In this document: in pieces, positions 1 to 8,899 of the stretch | How the letters are laid out: each line of letters opens with the position of its first letter | How positions within the stretch are numbered: the first letter of the stretch is position 1 | Assembly (NCBI GenBank): GCA_016840545.1 | Contig: JAEOSD010000009.1 | Location: forward strand, 1 to 34,191 | Direction: 5' to 3' | Length of the DNA stretch: 34,191 nucleotides | Origin: Promethearchaeota archaeon | Lineage (GTDB): Archaea > Asgardarchaeota > Lokiarchaeia > Sigyniarchaeales > SOKP01 | Program-made: the position numbers and the translations under genes | Notes under the pieces: generated by a model | Databases searched by the model: none | What the model was told of the DNA's origin: nothing | The model's input: the letters and a program-made list of their open reading frames with translations, nothing else

Positions 1-2
1 GA

Positions 3-62
3 AAAGCTGAAGGGATGGAGAAATCCGATACTACTGAAGGGATAACAGGTTTGGAGGGATAA
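3..62 (+). CDS. Possible 3' end of an upstream gene (partial)
   Basis: An open frame enters from the left edge and ends in TAA 2 nt before the ATG of the next gene. The visible tail is about 19 residues, rich in Gly, Glu and Thr, and more GC-rich than the window average. The tight spacing would suit an operon with the PLP enzyme. A second frame is also open up to position 45, so the reading frame is not certain. No function can be assigned from so little sequence. Confidence 0.3.
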   Translation, partial: KAEGMEKSDTTEGITGLEG

Positions 63-64
63 TC

Positions 65-1345
65 ATGGACGAGGAAAAAAAAAAGACCATGGATCAAATA
101 TATAAAGAATTACGTAAAGTGTGGGATAAGCAAAATTTTGATTCACAACAAATCAGAGCAGGAGAAGATCCATATCCTTCTACAGAAAACAGTTTACGCT
201 TGCCAATTTATGCCACCAAGTCTTATGTTTACTCATCTATGACAGAATTATTGAAAAAGCATTATTTTTATTCTAGAACCGAGAATCCAACTTTGTATGC
301 TTTGGATAAAAAACTTGCAACCTTACATGGGGGGGAGGACGCGCTTTCGGTAGCATCAGGCATGGCAGCAATCAATCTTGTTTGTTCAAGTGTTTTACAA
401 CAAAGAATAAAGAGAATAAAACCTAAAAAATTAGAAAGATATTATCCTCAACGTCATCCAGATCAAATTCCAAATATCATTATGCATAAAAATCTATATA
501 CTGGAACATATAGGCTCTTTATGAACATCTACCCCCAAATGGGTATTGAACCTCGAATTATTGATATGAGAAATTTAGATGCCTTAGAAGATGCGATAGA
601 CGATCAAACAAAATTAGTCTTTATAGAAACACCTGCAAATCCCACAATTGAAATAATTGATATAGAAAAATGTTCTGAATTGATTCATCAGAGAGGGGGA
701 AAATGTATTGTTGATAATACCTTTGCATCACCTGCATTACAAAAACCTCTCGAGCTAGGAGCAGATTATGTTGTTGAAAGTTTAACTAAATACATAAATG
801 GTCATGGAGACGCATTAGGTGGAGCGATTATTGGTCCCAAAAATGAATTACAAAATATAAGATATTTTTGGATGGAATTACAAGGCCCTGTTTTAAGTCC
901 TTTTAATGCGTGGTTGATATTACGAGGATGCAGAACATTAAGTATGAGAATGGAACGTCATTGTAAAATTGCTATGGAGGTTGCTCAATTTCTAAAAAAC
1001 CACCCAAAGGTAGTAGAAGTTGTTTATCCTGGATTAAAATCACATCCTGAACATGAAATCGCTAAAAAACAAATGAAAAATTTTGGCGGTATGATTGGGT
1101 TTGAATTAGAATCTATGGAGGCTAGTTATAAATTTATAGATCTCCTTAAATTTATTAAAGTTGGAGTCTCCTTAGGTGATACAACCTCATTGATTGAATA
1201 TACTTCTGTAATGACAGGTTTTGATCTTGCAGGTTGGGAAAAGCGCTCAATGAATATAACGGATGCTCATTTCAGATTTTCGATTGGTTTAGAAGATGTC
1301 AATGATTTGATTAAAGATTTAGAACAAGCTCTTAATCAATTGTAA
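65..1345 (+). CDS. Cys/Met-metabolism PLP-dependent enzyme (cystathionine gamma-synthase / gamma-lyase / sulfhydrylase family)
   Basis: This is a cytosolic fold-type I PLP enzyme that acts on homoserine esters, cystathionine or methionine. Family signatures are clear: YSRTENPT near residue 69, the GGEDALSVASGMAA loop near 89-102, FIETPANPT near 186-194, the cofactor-contacting Asp in IVDNTF (about D217), and the Schiff-base lysine in ESLTKYINGHGD (about K242). At 426 residues it is slightly longer than the usual 380-400, with a charged N-terminal extension of about 25 residues. A GGAGGG Shine-Dalgarno site sits 5 nt before the ATG, one of the best in the window, and fixes the start. Which activity it has (synthase, lyase or sulfhydrylase) cannot be read from sequence alone. 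It converges on the GPH transporter. Confidence 0.93.
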   Translation: MDEEKKKTMDQIYKELRKVWDKQNFDSQQIRAGEDPYPSTENSLRLPIYATKSYVYSSMTELLKKHYFYSRTENPTLYALDKKLATLHGGEDALSVASGMAAINLVCSSVLQQRIKRIKPKKLERYYPQRHPDQIPNIIMHKNLYTGTYRLFMNIYPQMGIEPRIIDMRNLDALEDAIDDQTKLVFIETPANPTIEIIDIEKCSELIHQRGGKCIVDNTFASPALQKPLELGADYVVESLTKYINGHGDALGGAIIGPKNELQNIRYFWMELQGPVLSPFNAWLILRGCRTLSMRMERHCKIAMEVAQFLKNHPKVVEVVYPGLKSHPEHEIAKKQMKNFGGMIGFELESMEASYKFIDLLKFIKVGVSLGDTTSLIEYTSVMTGFDLAGWEKRSMNITDAHFRFSIGLEDVNDLIKDLEQALNQL

Positions 1346-1378
1346 TTTTTTTAAAAGATTTATAAAAATAAAAAAAAG
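1346..1378. terminator. Bidirectional U-tract terminator between convergent genes
   Basis: The 33-nt gap between the stops of the PLP enzyme and the transporter has a T7 run reading rightward and a long A run that gives a T-rich tract reading leftward. Archaeal RNA polymerase terminates on T-rich non-template tracts without needing a hairpin. The position and composition support termination for both genes. Confidence 0.55.
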
Positions 1379-2752
1379 TTAGTTAGAGTTTATTCTCTTT
1401 TCTTTTTCTTTATGGAGTTCCATTAGTTTTGATTTGAGTTCATCTACTTTTGCTTTTGAAAATGGGTAGAAATATAAACATATCAACAAAATACCTAATG
1501 CTATACCCGGAATAACAATAAACAATAATCTTAGTCCGAACGTCACATCAATTAATGGGTCATATACTTCCCAATCGCTTTGAACAAAAACTAAACCAAT
1601 TGTCACAATAGATAAAATCATTGAGAGTCTCATGAAAAAATTCGTGACTCCAAAAAATGTTCCCTCATGTCTCACACCTGATTTTAATTCGTCTTCGTCT
1701 ACTACATCTGCTATAATCAAATAAATAAAATATAGCATACCACCAAATCCAATACCCATAAAAATAGCAACAACCACGGCTATTTCATATCTATCAATAA
1801 ACATTAAGGGCAATGAAGCTATAAAATACGCTACGACCGATATTGCTAAACCTTTTCTTGAACCAATTTTTAAGTCCAACCACTTCCAAAGAAATACAGA
1901 TAAAGCAGCCATGATATACATAATCCCCATAATAATAGATGTTTGAAAAGGGCCGCTCTTTAAAATTTGTCTACCGAATATTTGAACCAGTGTAGCAAGA
2001 AGTAAAAGTACATATTCATAGAGAAAAAACATTATGGTATATAAAATAAAACCTTTATTCTTAAACGAATATTTTATACCTTCAAAGAATTTAAATGATT
2101 TTTGATAATCTAATTTAAATTCTTTTCTTTCAGTTACTCCCCATTTTAATGAAATTATCAATGAAATTGCGACAATTGCGGATGTTACAATTCCATTTAT
2201 TAAATACGAAGTTCTATCATTATCAACAATAATACCTGGAACTAATGCTGCTGCTAGTAATCCTAATACTGCGAGCAATTGCTTAATTGTATTTACTTCA
2301 GACCTTTCTTTTACAGTCGTATATAATTCAGGAAATAAACTATCAAATGGAAGGGCAATCATTGTGTAGAATGTATCATAGCAAAGTAACATAATGAGTA
2401 AATATATGAAAGTAAAAAATTGATTGTCTGTTGGAGGAAGCCAAATTATAATTTCTAGAATTAACATCGGAATAGTACCAAGCATAATATAAGGTTTTCT
2501 ACGTCCCCATCGAGTTTTAGTACGATCTGATAAATATCCAATGAAAGGATCGTTAAAAGCGTTCCATAATGTCCAAATTACTGCAGCAAGTACATACCAA
2601 TTGATATTTAAGCCAACAACAGTAAAATAATAGGTAAAAACCCAAATATTAAAAGCTGTGTTTATAAACCACTGAGCAAAGTTCCCCATTCCAAAACTCC
2701 ATTTTTGTCCCTTACTGAACCTAGACTTTTGCTTACTTATTTCTTCACTCAT
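1379..2752 (-). CDS. GPH-family (MelB-like) sugar:cation symporter, MFS superfamily
   Basis: This is a 457-residue integral membrane protein with about 12 predicted transmembrane helices. It probably imports a glycoside, pentoside or hexuronide together with a cation. The family signature DRTKTRWGRRKPYI lies in the loop after TM2, near residues 76-89, and NDPFIGYLSD just before it is typical of MelB/GPH proteins. The C-terminus is a short charged cytoplasmic tail. It converges on the PLP enzyme and has no sugar-catabolic neighbour, so the substrate is unknown; the only glycosidase in the window is the GH38 enzyme about 11 kb away. The family assignment is firm and the substrate is open. Confidence 0.88.
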   Translation of the reverse strand: MSEEISKQKSRFSKGQKWSFGMGNFAQWFINTAFNIWVFTYYFTVVGLNINWYVLAAVIWTLWNAFNDPFIGYLSDRTKTRWGRRKPYIMLGTIPMLILEIIIWLPPTDNQFFTFIYLLIMLLCYDTFYTMIALPFDSLFPELYTTVKERSEVNTIKQLLAVLGLLAAALVPGIIVDNDRTSYLINGIVTSAIVAISLIISLKWGVTERKEFKLDYQKSFKFFEGIKYSFKNKGFILYTIMFFLYEYVLLLLATLVQIFGRQILKSGPFQTSIIMGIMYIMAALSVFLWKWLDLKIGSRKGLAISVVAYFIASLPLMFIDRYEIAVVVAIFMGIGFGGMLYFIYLIIADVVDEDELKSGVRHEGTFFGVTNFFMRLSMILSIVTIGLVFVQSDWEVYDPLIDVTFGLRLLFIVIPGIALGILLICLYFYPFSKAKVDELKSKLMELHKEKEKRINSN

Positions 2753-2901
2753 CTTATTTCCCTAATTAAATTTAATAAAATTTTTTTTATAATAGAAATG
2801 TATATTTTATTTTCTATTAACTAAAATAAATAGTTGATCATTCACTGACTTCAAAATTATCTGGAATAGTTTTTAATTTGTATGTTTAAACTAATAAAAT
2901 A

Positions 2902-3114
2902 CTATTCCTTTGAATACTTTTCAATTATATAATTTTGAAGAGACCATGCATATTTTTCAAGATTAAGAATAAGAAGTTTTTGCTGAATTTCTCTTAAGTA
3001 TGGTACATCTAATTTTAAAAATAATGTTCTTAAATGATCAATTGTGTCATAGATTCTCACAATAGTATTCCAATCCTGAGCCCATTCTTCATCTTGAATT
3101 TCAGTTTGTTCCAT
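2902..3114 (-). CDS. Small helical protein of unknown function
   Basis: This 70-residue protein has an acidic N-terminus (about residues 1-15) followed by two or three predicted amphipathic helices. It has no membrane segment, signal peptide or metal motif. It lies downstream of the first 7-TM/longin-like gene on the same strand, with a 115-nt gap. Its hydrophobic pattern (I-x2-I-Y/F-D, LF.K, L.E) is weakly like the two microproteins at 8.3-8.7 kb, but too faint to claim homology. The ATG start has no clear Shine-Dalgarno site. It is probably real because the frame is clean and its composition looks protein-like. Confidence 0.55.
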   Translation of the reverse strand: MEQTEIQDEEWAQDWNTIVRIYDTIDHLRTLFLKLDVPYLREIQQKLLILNLEKYAWSLQNYIIEKYSKE

Positions 3115-3229
3115 TTTGATATATAATGTAAATTATTTTATAATATACCCATAACATGGGGTTTTATGAATTTTATATTAATATGCATTAAAAAATGTTT
3201 AGATATTTATGATTTAGTAATTTTGAAAT

Positions 3230-4378
3230 TTATAAATATAATTCGAAGTTGTTTTCAATAATCTGTTGTGCATTTTTAAATTCTGATACGTTAATTAATC
3301 GATTTAAATCTTGAATTTCACTTAACTCATTTCTATAGAAAGATCTAAACTCTTGTGAAAATTTTTGAATTAATCTTTCTAAAATTACATTTTTTTTTGA
3401 TGTAATTACGATTACAGCGAATCCATATTCATTATCATAATCAACAACTATATCAGCTTCTCTTATTTGAATCACATCTATTTTATCGGACTTATCTACG
3501 AATTCACTTAGAATATAATTTAATCCAATTATAATATTACCCCATACCTTTGAATTATTCAAAATATTTGCCTTTTTTTCAAAATTATAGGAATATAGAA
3601 GAACTCCAGACTTGTGGTAAATGTTTATTGAATAAACTTTGTTTGGTAAAATGAAAAACATTTCAGGTTTTAAAATTATCATTACATCTAATCCAAAATT
3701 TGTAATCCAGATTAGAATGACAAAAAGCTCTCTATAAAATTGAACTTGAAAGATTAAATAAAGTATATAAAAAATTATAGGGGCTGTAAAAATGCTTGTA
3801 TTTAAAAAAAGGGGTAAACTCTCTTTGCGAATTTCTGACTTTAGGTTTATGTAACTTGAGATATATACAAGATAAATTGTAATGGATATTTGAAAGATAA
3901 TAATAATTGTTCCCGTCAAAAAATTATAATTATAATTAATTGTAGAAACATCTATCATAGAAAAAGGAAGAGATGGAGGAAAACTAATAGAAATCAATAT
4001 AGAATTGGGTAAAAATAAAGTCCCAATAAGAAGACCAAGAAGCATCGAAATCATTAAAATTGGAATTATTTGAATCTTTCTATACTCTTTAAAGAATGAA
4101 TAGAGAAAGGATATAATTATTAATGAGAGAAACCATGAGACAACTGAAATTTTCCATAATATTAGATTAGCTGTATTTGAAATAAAGAAAACAACTGAAA
4201 ATAAGTAGCAAGTGGAAAAGATAAATCCAGAGTTAAAAACAGTTGCAATATTTAAATAAGCAATAAGTTCTGTACCATATTGCTTTCGATTTTTAATTAC
4301 ATAGATTACAGTAATAAAAGTAAGGCACAAAATTAGAAAATATCCTAATATTAATGAAATACTTACAAAATTATTCAT
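3230..4378 (-). CDS. 7-TM membrane protein with C-terminal longin-like cytoplasmic domain (paralogue 1)
   Basis: This 382-residue protein has seven predicted membrane helices, at about 4-28, 38-66, 72-96, 105-132, 153-177, 189-212 and 219-244. A soluble domain of about 135 residues follows. Its predicted order is beta (VYSINIYH), beta (GVLLYSYNF), helix (about 279-294), beta, beta (GFAVIVITSKK), then two helices, which fits a longin or roadblock-like fold. That fold is used in small-GTPase regulators. A paralogue follows immediately upstream, and the two share LWKIS in TM3, a [LE]KP segment ending TM7, and HKSG[VI]LLYSY after it. No histidine-kinase, GGDEF or other output domain is present. 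The 7-TM half may be related to HisKA_7TM-type sensors. A receptor-like role toward a GTPase is inferred only. Confidence 0.75.
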   Translation of the reverse strand: MNNFVSISLILGYFLILCLTFITVIYVIKNRKQYGTELIAYLNIATVFNSGFIFSTCYLFSVVFFISNTANLILWKISVVSWFLSLIIISFLYSFFKEYRKIQIIPILMISMLLGLLIGTLFLPNSILISISFPPSLPFSMIDVSTINYNYNFLTGTIIIIFQISITIYLVYISSYINLKSEIRKESLPLFLNTSIFTAPIIFYILYLIFQVQFYRELFVILIWITNFGLDVMIILKPEMFFILPNKVYSINIYHKSGVLLYSYNFEKKANILNNSKVWGNIIIGLNYILSEFVDKSDKIDVIQIREADIVVDYDNEYGFAVIVITSKKNVILERLIQKFSQEFRSFYRNELSEIQDLNRLINVSEFKNAQQIIENNFELYL

Positions 4379-4550
4379 TCTTCTAATTATAGTGTTTATA
4401 ATTTTGTTTTACAATTTAAGGTATTATTAAGATTTCTTAAGACTTACATTTTATTTTTTTTACCAGTCTTTTAAGATAGAAGATTTATTCATATATATGC
4501 ATTTGGTTAACATCATTAAAGAGAATATGTCATGTGTGTGGTCGTAATAT

Positions 4551-5651
4551 TTAAACTTTAATATTATATTTACTAAAACATTCCTTTATCAATTTCCCAG
4601 CGTTTTTAAATACCGAAACATCAATTAATCCACTTAAATTGAGTAATTTCTCTTTATTTTGATCTGAAAATTTTTTAATAAATTTTTCTACTGCCTTTTC
4701 CAAAATCTTGTTTTTGTGTTTTGCAATTAATAATACAGCATAGCCCAGATCATTTTGAAAATTAAATACAACACCCTTATCACTCATTTTTATGTGATCT
4801 AATTGATTCTCAACTCCAGTAAAATTTGCAAGAATATGATTTATCCCTATTAAAATACTCCCTTTCAAGAGAGATTCATCGACTTCCATATTAGCTTGGA
4901 AATCATATGAATAAAGTAAAATTCCAGATTTATGAAAGATTATAAAATCAAATATCTTATTTGTGAATACTAAAAATAGAGCAGGTTTTTCTATAATAAC
5001 ATATAATATAAAAGCACTGTTGATAATATATAAGATTACATGTGACATTCTGAAAATAGTATTCTGAGTTATAAGAAAGATTGAATAAAAAATTATATTC
5101 AATGAGAGAAGGCAAATATAGGTTGAGAAGAATTTTGCTAAATATTTATCATTAAAGTTCTTATAACCCATTATTTGTGATATGCCTAAAAAAATAATTA
5201 TAGTTAAATTGAATACAAATATAAATACTAATAGTGTAAAATCTTGAAAGAAATATAGATAATTATTATCTTGTTGAAGTGTCAGAAACGTGTTTGGAAA
5301 AATAAGCAAACTAATAATTATCCCTTCCAGGAAAAAATAAATAATGATTGCTAAAAATCTTATTTTACTATGTTTATGTAATTCCACGCTATGAATAGAA
5401 GACATTAACCCTATTGAAAAGATTCTAATAAAGATTGATATTTTCCATAATATTTGTGAGATCTCTATTTTAAAATAATTTTCTACGGATAAGTTGAATG
5501 AAACGAAATATAAGGCTTGACCAATGAAAAATATAAAAATGATTACTGCAAATCCAGTTTCTACTTCGTACTTTTCTCTAGCATAAATGCTATGAATAAT
5601 ACCAACAAGTAATAATAGCATGAAAACGCTAATATAGATAATTCCAATCAT
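4551..5651 (-). CDS. 7-TM membrane protein with C-terminal longin-like cytoplasmic domain (paralogue 2)
   Basis: This 366-residue paralogue of the downstream gene has the same plan: seven hydrophobic segments in the first 230 residues or so, then a cytoplasmic alpha/beta domain. The strongest match is at the junction and first hairpin (NKIFDFIIFHKSGILLYSYDF against NKVYSINIYHKSGVLLYSYNF) and continues through an IGI/LNxIL helix and an LI[DN]VS.FKNA segment near the C-terminus. The membrane halves have diverged far more, apart from LWKIS. The spacing of 172 nt to the next gene and separate T-rich intergenic regions suggest independent promoters. Divergent sensor halves with a conserved tail suggest different inputs and a shared output. 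No enzymatic motif is visible. Confidence 0.75.
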   Translation of the reverse strand: MIGIIYISVFMLLLLVGIIHSIYAREKYEVETGFAVIIFIFFIGQALYFVSFNLSVENYFKIEISQILWKISIFIRIFSIGLMSSIHSVELHKHSKIRFLAIIIYFFLEGIIISLLIFPNTFLTLQQDNNYLYFFQDFTLLVFIFVFNLTIIIFLGISQIMGYKNFNDKYLAKFFSTYICLLSLNIIFYSIFLITQNTIFRMSHVILYIINSAFILYVIIEKPALFLVFTNKIFDFIIFHKSGILLYSYDFQANMEVDESLLKGSILIGINHILANFTGVENQLDHIKMSDKGVVFNFQNDLGYAVLLIAKHKNKILEKAVEKFIKKFSDQNKEKLLNLSGLIDVSVFKNAGKLIKECFSKYNIKV

Positions 5652-5773
5652 GGATAATTTTGGATCCTTAAATAGCGATTAAATGAATATCAATCAACAA
5701 ATTATATATTTCAAAATTATATAAATTTTAGTTTAATGGTATTTTATATAAAAACCTTATACTTTACTTCAAA

Positions 5774-6280
5774 CTAACTTAGTTTATCTCTAATCTTATT
5801 TTTTAACCAACCTATCTTATCTGTTTCTCTGAAATCAAATTGAGGGACATAAGGTTTTATATCCAATACAGGAGTCTTATCTAGAACATCAATGTTATTC
5901 ACTTTAATTACATTTTTGTTAATCTCTGAAATTTCTAACAAGGATAACCCAATCGGGTTGGGGCGGAAGGGAGTTCGAATAGAAAACACTCCCTTCAATT
6001 CATTTTGCAAAAAAGGTTTAGATAATAATGGAACTGGTAATTTTACCATATCAAAAACATATAAACAATAAATATATGAAAAGCCTTCTAAATCTTTTAA
6101 ACCATCTTGATATTCTGCAAAAATTTCAATCATACCTGATGTCTTTGACATAGTTGGTTGGATTGGTATCCTTTTTAGATTTTTAAATGGAGAATGAATA
6201 ACTCCAATAGGTTTAAAGCAAATTTTTTCTGGAAATCTTCTTTCTTTAAAACTTTTTAGATTTCCATTAATTATTTCCAT
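5774..6280 (-). CDS. trmO: tRNA (N6-threonylcarbamoyladenosine37-N6)-methyltransferase TrmO
   Basis: TrmO (TsaA/YaeB) uses S-adenosylmethionine to methylate the t6A37 base of certain tRNAs. It has an unusual beta-barrel fold instead of a Rossmann MTase. Recognisable features are the N-terminal FKPIGVIHSPF, the central RTPFRPNPIGLS signature (about residues 101-112) and the C-terminal LDIKPYVPQFD. At 168 residues it is close to the size of archaeal single-domain members. There is a 25-residue leader before the conserved core, so the ATG used is plausible though a slightly later start cannot be excluded. It is divergent from the adjacent DNA methyltransferase gene, sharing about 100 nt of AT-rich upstream DNA. 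Confidence 0.92.
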   Translation of the reverse strand: MEIINGNLKSFKERRFPEKICFKPIGVIHSPFKNLKRIPIQPTMSKTSGMIEIFAEYQDGLKDLEGFSYIYCLYVFDMVKLPVPLLSKPFLQNELKGVFSIRTPFRPNPIGLSLLEISEINKNVIKVNNIDVLDKTPVLDIKPYVPQFDFRETDKIGWLKNKIRDKLS

Positions 6281-6381
6281 AATTGTGGATTACTCTCTAT
6301 TTAATAAAAAATTTTTTTCTTAATTTTTGAATCTATTATATTATGAGCAAACTTGTTGATTTATAAGTAAAAAAATATATT

Positions 6382-8298
6382 ATGAGAGAATTTATAGATT
6401 TTCTTACAAATAAAGGGATAATCCAGCGTTTAAAAAAGGTTTATAAATTAGGCCAACAAAATTGTGAAGAAAGTGAATTTATTGATGCAATAATTGAAAT
6501 ATTTGTCCATCTAGGAACTAATAAGGATTTTGGCTATCATAATAACCAGAAAGAAGTAAGGGGTATAGATATCATTGGAAATATATATGAAAGCAAGATT
6601 TCTAATACACAAAAGAAAAAATTAGGTGAATTTTACACACCAACTCATGTCGTAAAATATATCCTAAATGCTATCGGTTATAATATGGATAATAAAATAG
6701 AAGGCAAAAAAATAGTTGATTTTAGTTGTGGTTGCGGAAGTTTTCTTATTCAAATTGTAAAAATTATAATAAATTTATATGTAAAGAAATTTGATTTAGG
6801 AAGTTTATCTAACCTTTCTATTGATCAGGCTAGAATTATCATTAGGGAAATTCAAGAAAACGTATTCGGTTTTGATATAAATCCTATTGCCTGTATTTTA
6901 TGTTGTATAAATCTCTACTATTCGTTTTATGAACTAATTAAGATTATTCTTAAAAGTGATAATAGTTTTGAACTTCCAGATGTAAAAATTATTAATGTAA
7001 ATGTACTTGAGTATCCTAATTTTGATTCCTTTGATTTCGTGGTGGGAAATCCTCCTTATTTATTTTTAAGGGATATCAGTTCGGATGATAAACTCTTAAT
7101 AGAACAAGGGGACTTTAAAACTATTAAAGGTCAATATGATTATTATCAAATTTTTATTGAATTGGGTATTAGCGTTTTAAAGGAAAATGGTTTCTTAGGT
7201 TATATCCTTCCAGATTCTCTCTTAGCCCTGTCAAATCGAAAATTGATTAGAAAATTTATATTTAATAAAACTAAAATCAGAGAATTATACTATATTGGTC
7301 CTAGTTTTGAGGACCCGATTGTTTCAAATGTTATAATAATATTACAAAAAGAAAGAGAAGAAGAAGAGAGACTTAGAAATTTAATATCGATAAATAATCC
7401 ATTAATTAACAGTGGATTAAATATTTCTATCAAACAATCCACTCTTAAAGAGTGGGAGTATAAGTTTTTAGTAAGTATTAATGATGTTGATATCAAAATT
7501 GTTGAATATCTTAATTCTAATTTCCCAAAAATTAAAAATATCATGAAAAATCCAGAGTATAAAATTATCATTTTTAGGGGTGTAGAATTAGGAAAAGAGG
7601 GAGCAATAGTTTATTGCAAAAAATGTAAGAGATACATTCCCCTTCCCAAAAATAATGCTATATGTAAAGATTGTAATTCTCTTTTGGATTTACATATCGC
7701 AGAGAAAATTGTTAATGATAAAATTCCTATAGGATTAGAGGAAAATTACAGACCCTTCCTATTTTCAATGAATAGATACCATGTAAAACGATACAAATAT
7801 ATTAATATCAAAAAAAGGGGAATCAATTACAAAAATATAGAGGATTATAAAGATAGAATTGTTCTACGACAGCTAAGTCAAAATAATTTAATATGTGCTA
7901 CTTATGATAAGGAATCTTTGACTTCTCAGTCCTTTTACAATTTAAAAATTATCAAGACTCCTATACCTGAATTTAATCATTTTTATTTATTAGGTTTATT
8001 AAATTCTCAATTATTATCGTATTATTTTATCAAGATTTTTGGCTCTTATAAGAAACTGTTTCCAAGGATTCTTATTGAAAAAGTTAAAAATTTACCTATT
8101 AAGTTCCCTAAAACACCCAATGAACTACTAATTTCTAAAAATATTCAAGAAAAGGTAAGAAAAATTATATCACTTAATGATTTAAGCAAGAAAGAGATTA
8201 TCAAATTACAAAATGATATTGATTCTTTAGTTTTTAATATATATCAAATTTCACATAAAAATAGACAATATATCTCAAATTTCTTAAATAATTTATGA
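6382..8298 (+). CDS. Solitary N6-adenine DNA methyltransferase, Type IIG/Eco57I-TaqI-like, with a zinc-ribbon in the target-recognition half
   Basis: This 638-residue gamma-order amino-methyltransferase has motif X (LGEFYTPTHVVKYI, about 81-94), SAM-binding motif I (VDFSCGCGSFL, about 112-122), and catalytic motif IV (NPPY, about 223-226) preceded by FDFVV. The C-terminal half (about 390-638) matches the layout of a TaqI-type specificity domain. It contains a CxxC...CxxC zinc ribbon (YCKKCKRY and ICKDCNSL, about 409-432), seen in some Type IIG enzymes. No PD-(D/E)XK or other nuclease motif is evident in the first 80 residues, and no restriction gene is adjacent. It may therefore be a solitary or regulatory methylase, or the nuclease may be degenerate. 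Methylase genes like this often move horizontally. Confidence 0.88.
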   Translation: MREFIDFLTNKGIIQRLKKVYKLGQQNCEESEFIDAIIEIFVHLGTNKDFGYHNNQKEVRGIDIIGNIYESKISNTQKKKLGEFYTPTHVVKYILNAIGYNMDNKIEGKKIVDFSCGCGSFLIQIVKIIINLYVKKFDLGSLSNLSIDQARIIIREIQENVFGFDINPIACILCCINLYYSFYELIKIILKSDNSFELPDVKIINVNVLEYPNFDSFDFVVGNPPYLFLRDISSDDKLLIEQGDFKTIKGQYDYYQIFIELGISVLKENGFLGYILPDSLLALSNRKLIRKFIFNKTKIRELYYIGPSFEDPIVSNVIIILQKEREEEERLRNLISINNPLINSGLNISIKQSTLKEWEYKFLVSINDVDIKIVEYLNSNFPKIKNIMKNPEYKIIIFRGVELGKEGAIVYCKKCKRYIPLPKNNAICKDCNSLLDLHIAEKIVNDKIPIGLEENYRPFLFSMNRYHVKRYKYINIKKRGINYKNIEDYKDRIVLRQLSQNNLICATYDKESLTSQSFYNLKIIKTPIPEFNHFYLLGLLNSQLLSYYFIKIFGSYKKLFPRILIEKVKNLPIKFPKTPNELLISKNIQEKVRKIISLNDLSKKEIIKLQNDIDSLVFNIYQISHKNRQYISNFLNNL

Positions 8299-8331
8299 AA
8301 TAATTTTTAAATGGAAAAAATTAAGAATTTT

Positions 8332-8505
8332 TTAAGGCAATTTGTTCAAATTCTCTCGATTAGTATATGTTTTTAAGATCTTATTCCATTTCTCTGCTAA
8401 TTCATTCAAACCTGTCTTTTTAAATAATGTGACAGCACGATCAAAAATTTGTAGAATTTTCGCTTCTTTTGATAAATCATTATTAGACTTAATAGTTTCC
8501 ATCAT
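8332..8505 (-). CDS. Microprotein of a tandem paralogous pair (57 aa)
   Basis: This gene is not in the ORF track because it is short. It starts at a doubled ATG and encodes 57 residues, predicted to be mostly helical, with no membrane segment. Its core LFKKTGLNELAEKWNKIL aligns without gaps to the next small ORF upstream (LCKQTGLTDLAKKGEQVL), giving about 15 identities over 38 positions. Conservation of a whole frame between two adjacent short ORFs is the evidence that both are translated. It ends 33 nt from the convergent methyltransferase. The function is unknown. Confidence 0.65.
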   Translation of the reverse strand: MMETIKSNNDLSKEAKILQIFDRAVTLFKKTGLNELAEKWNKILKTYTNRENLNKLP

Positions 8506-8592
8506 AAATTAAAAGAACTGTAAGTCCATTAAAAAAGAGTATAATATGGTGATGTAACTAATGGGATACAAATAAAGGACTAATTAAATTGG

Positions 8593-8745
8593 TTATCTTA
8601 AATTTTTTGACTTAGAATAATACTTTAATACCTGTTCACCTTTTTTAGCTAGATCTGTTAACCCTGTTTGCTTACATAATGATACGATATGGTCTAGAAC
8701 TTTTGCGATATTCTCTTCATGTTTTAATAAATCATCTTTAGTCAT
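8593..8745 (-). CDS. Microprotein of a tandem paralogous pair (50 aa)
   Basis: This 50-residue reading frame is absent from the ORF track. It begins MTKDDLLKHEEN and is predicted to be a helical hairpin. It is paralogous to the gene 87 nt downstream on the same strand, sharing the pattern D-x2-V-[TS]-L-x-K-x-TGL-x2-LA-x-K-x4-LK-x-Y. The conservative changes and matching lengths argue against chance. It is divergent from the roadblock-GTPase gene with 154 nt between the starts, so the two could share a regulatory region. No known domain is recognised; a small adaptor or complex subunit is only a guess. Confidence 0.62.
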   Translation of the reverse strand: MTKDDLLKHEENIAKVLDHIVSLCKQTGLTDLAKKGEQVLKYYSKSKNLR

Positions 8746-8840
8746 GAAATGTTAGGATATTATAAAGAGATAAAAAATAATATGTTATGGAGATAATCAG
8801 ATTATTCTAAAACAAGAATTTAATATGTTTCTAATACCTA

Positions 8841-8850
8841 TATTTATATT
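8841..8850 (+). promoter_or_regulatory. Candidate TATA box for the roadblock-GTPase gene
   Basis: The sequence TATTTATATT, preceded by a short C-containing stretch that could act as a BRE, lies about 50 nt upstream of the ATG of the GTPase gene. Given the usual archaeal TATA-to-start distance, transcription would begin about 25 nt downstream. In such AT-rich DNA, chance matches are common, so this is tentative. Confidence 0.35.
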
Positions 8851-8899
8851 AATAAAAACTATATTAATCGTAAGAGATACACTTAAAGAGTGAAGCCTA

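Noticed and set aside
3230-5651. Calling the 7-TM proteins G-protein-coupled receptors
   Set aside because: Seven helices alone are not evidence; no receptor family motif is visible, and bacterial-type 7-TM sensor domains are an equally good comparison.
6382-8298. Idea that the methyltransferase region is a phage-defence island (BREX, DISARM or similar)
   Set aside because: No helicase, phosphatase, nuclease or Pgl-type partner is encoded nearby; neighbours are trmO, microproteins and a GTPase.
8332-8745. Toxin-antitoxin pair interpretation of the tandem microproteins
   Set aside because: The two are paralogues of each other instead of a toxin and an unrelated antitoxin, and no DNA-binding or nuclease motif is visible.
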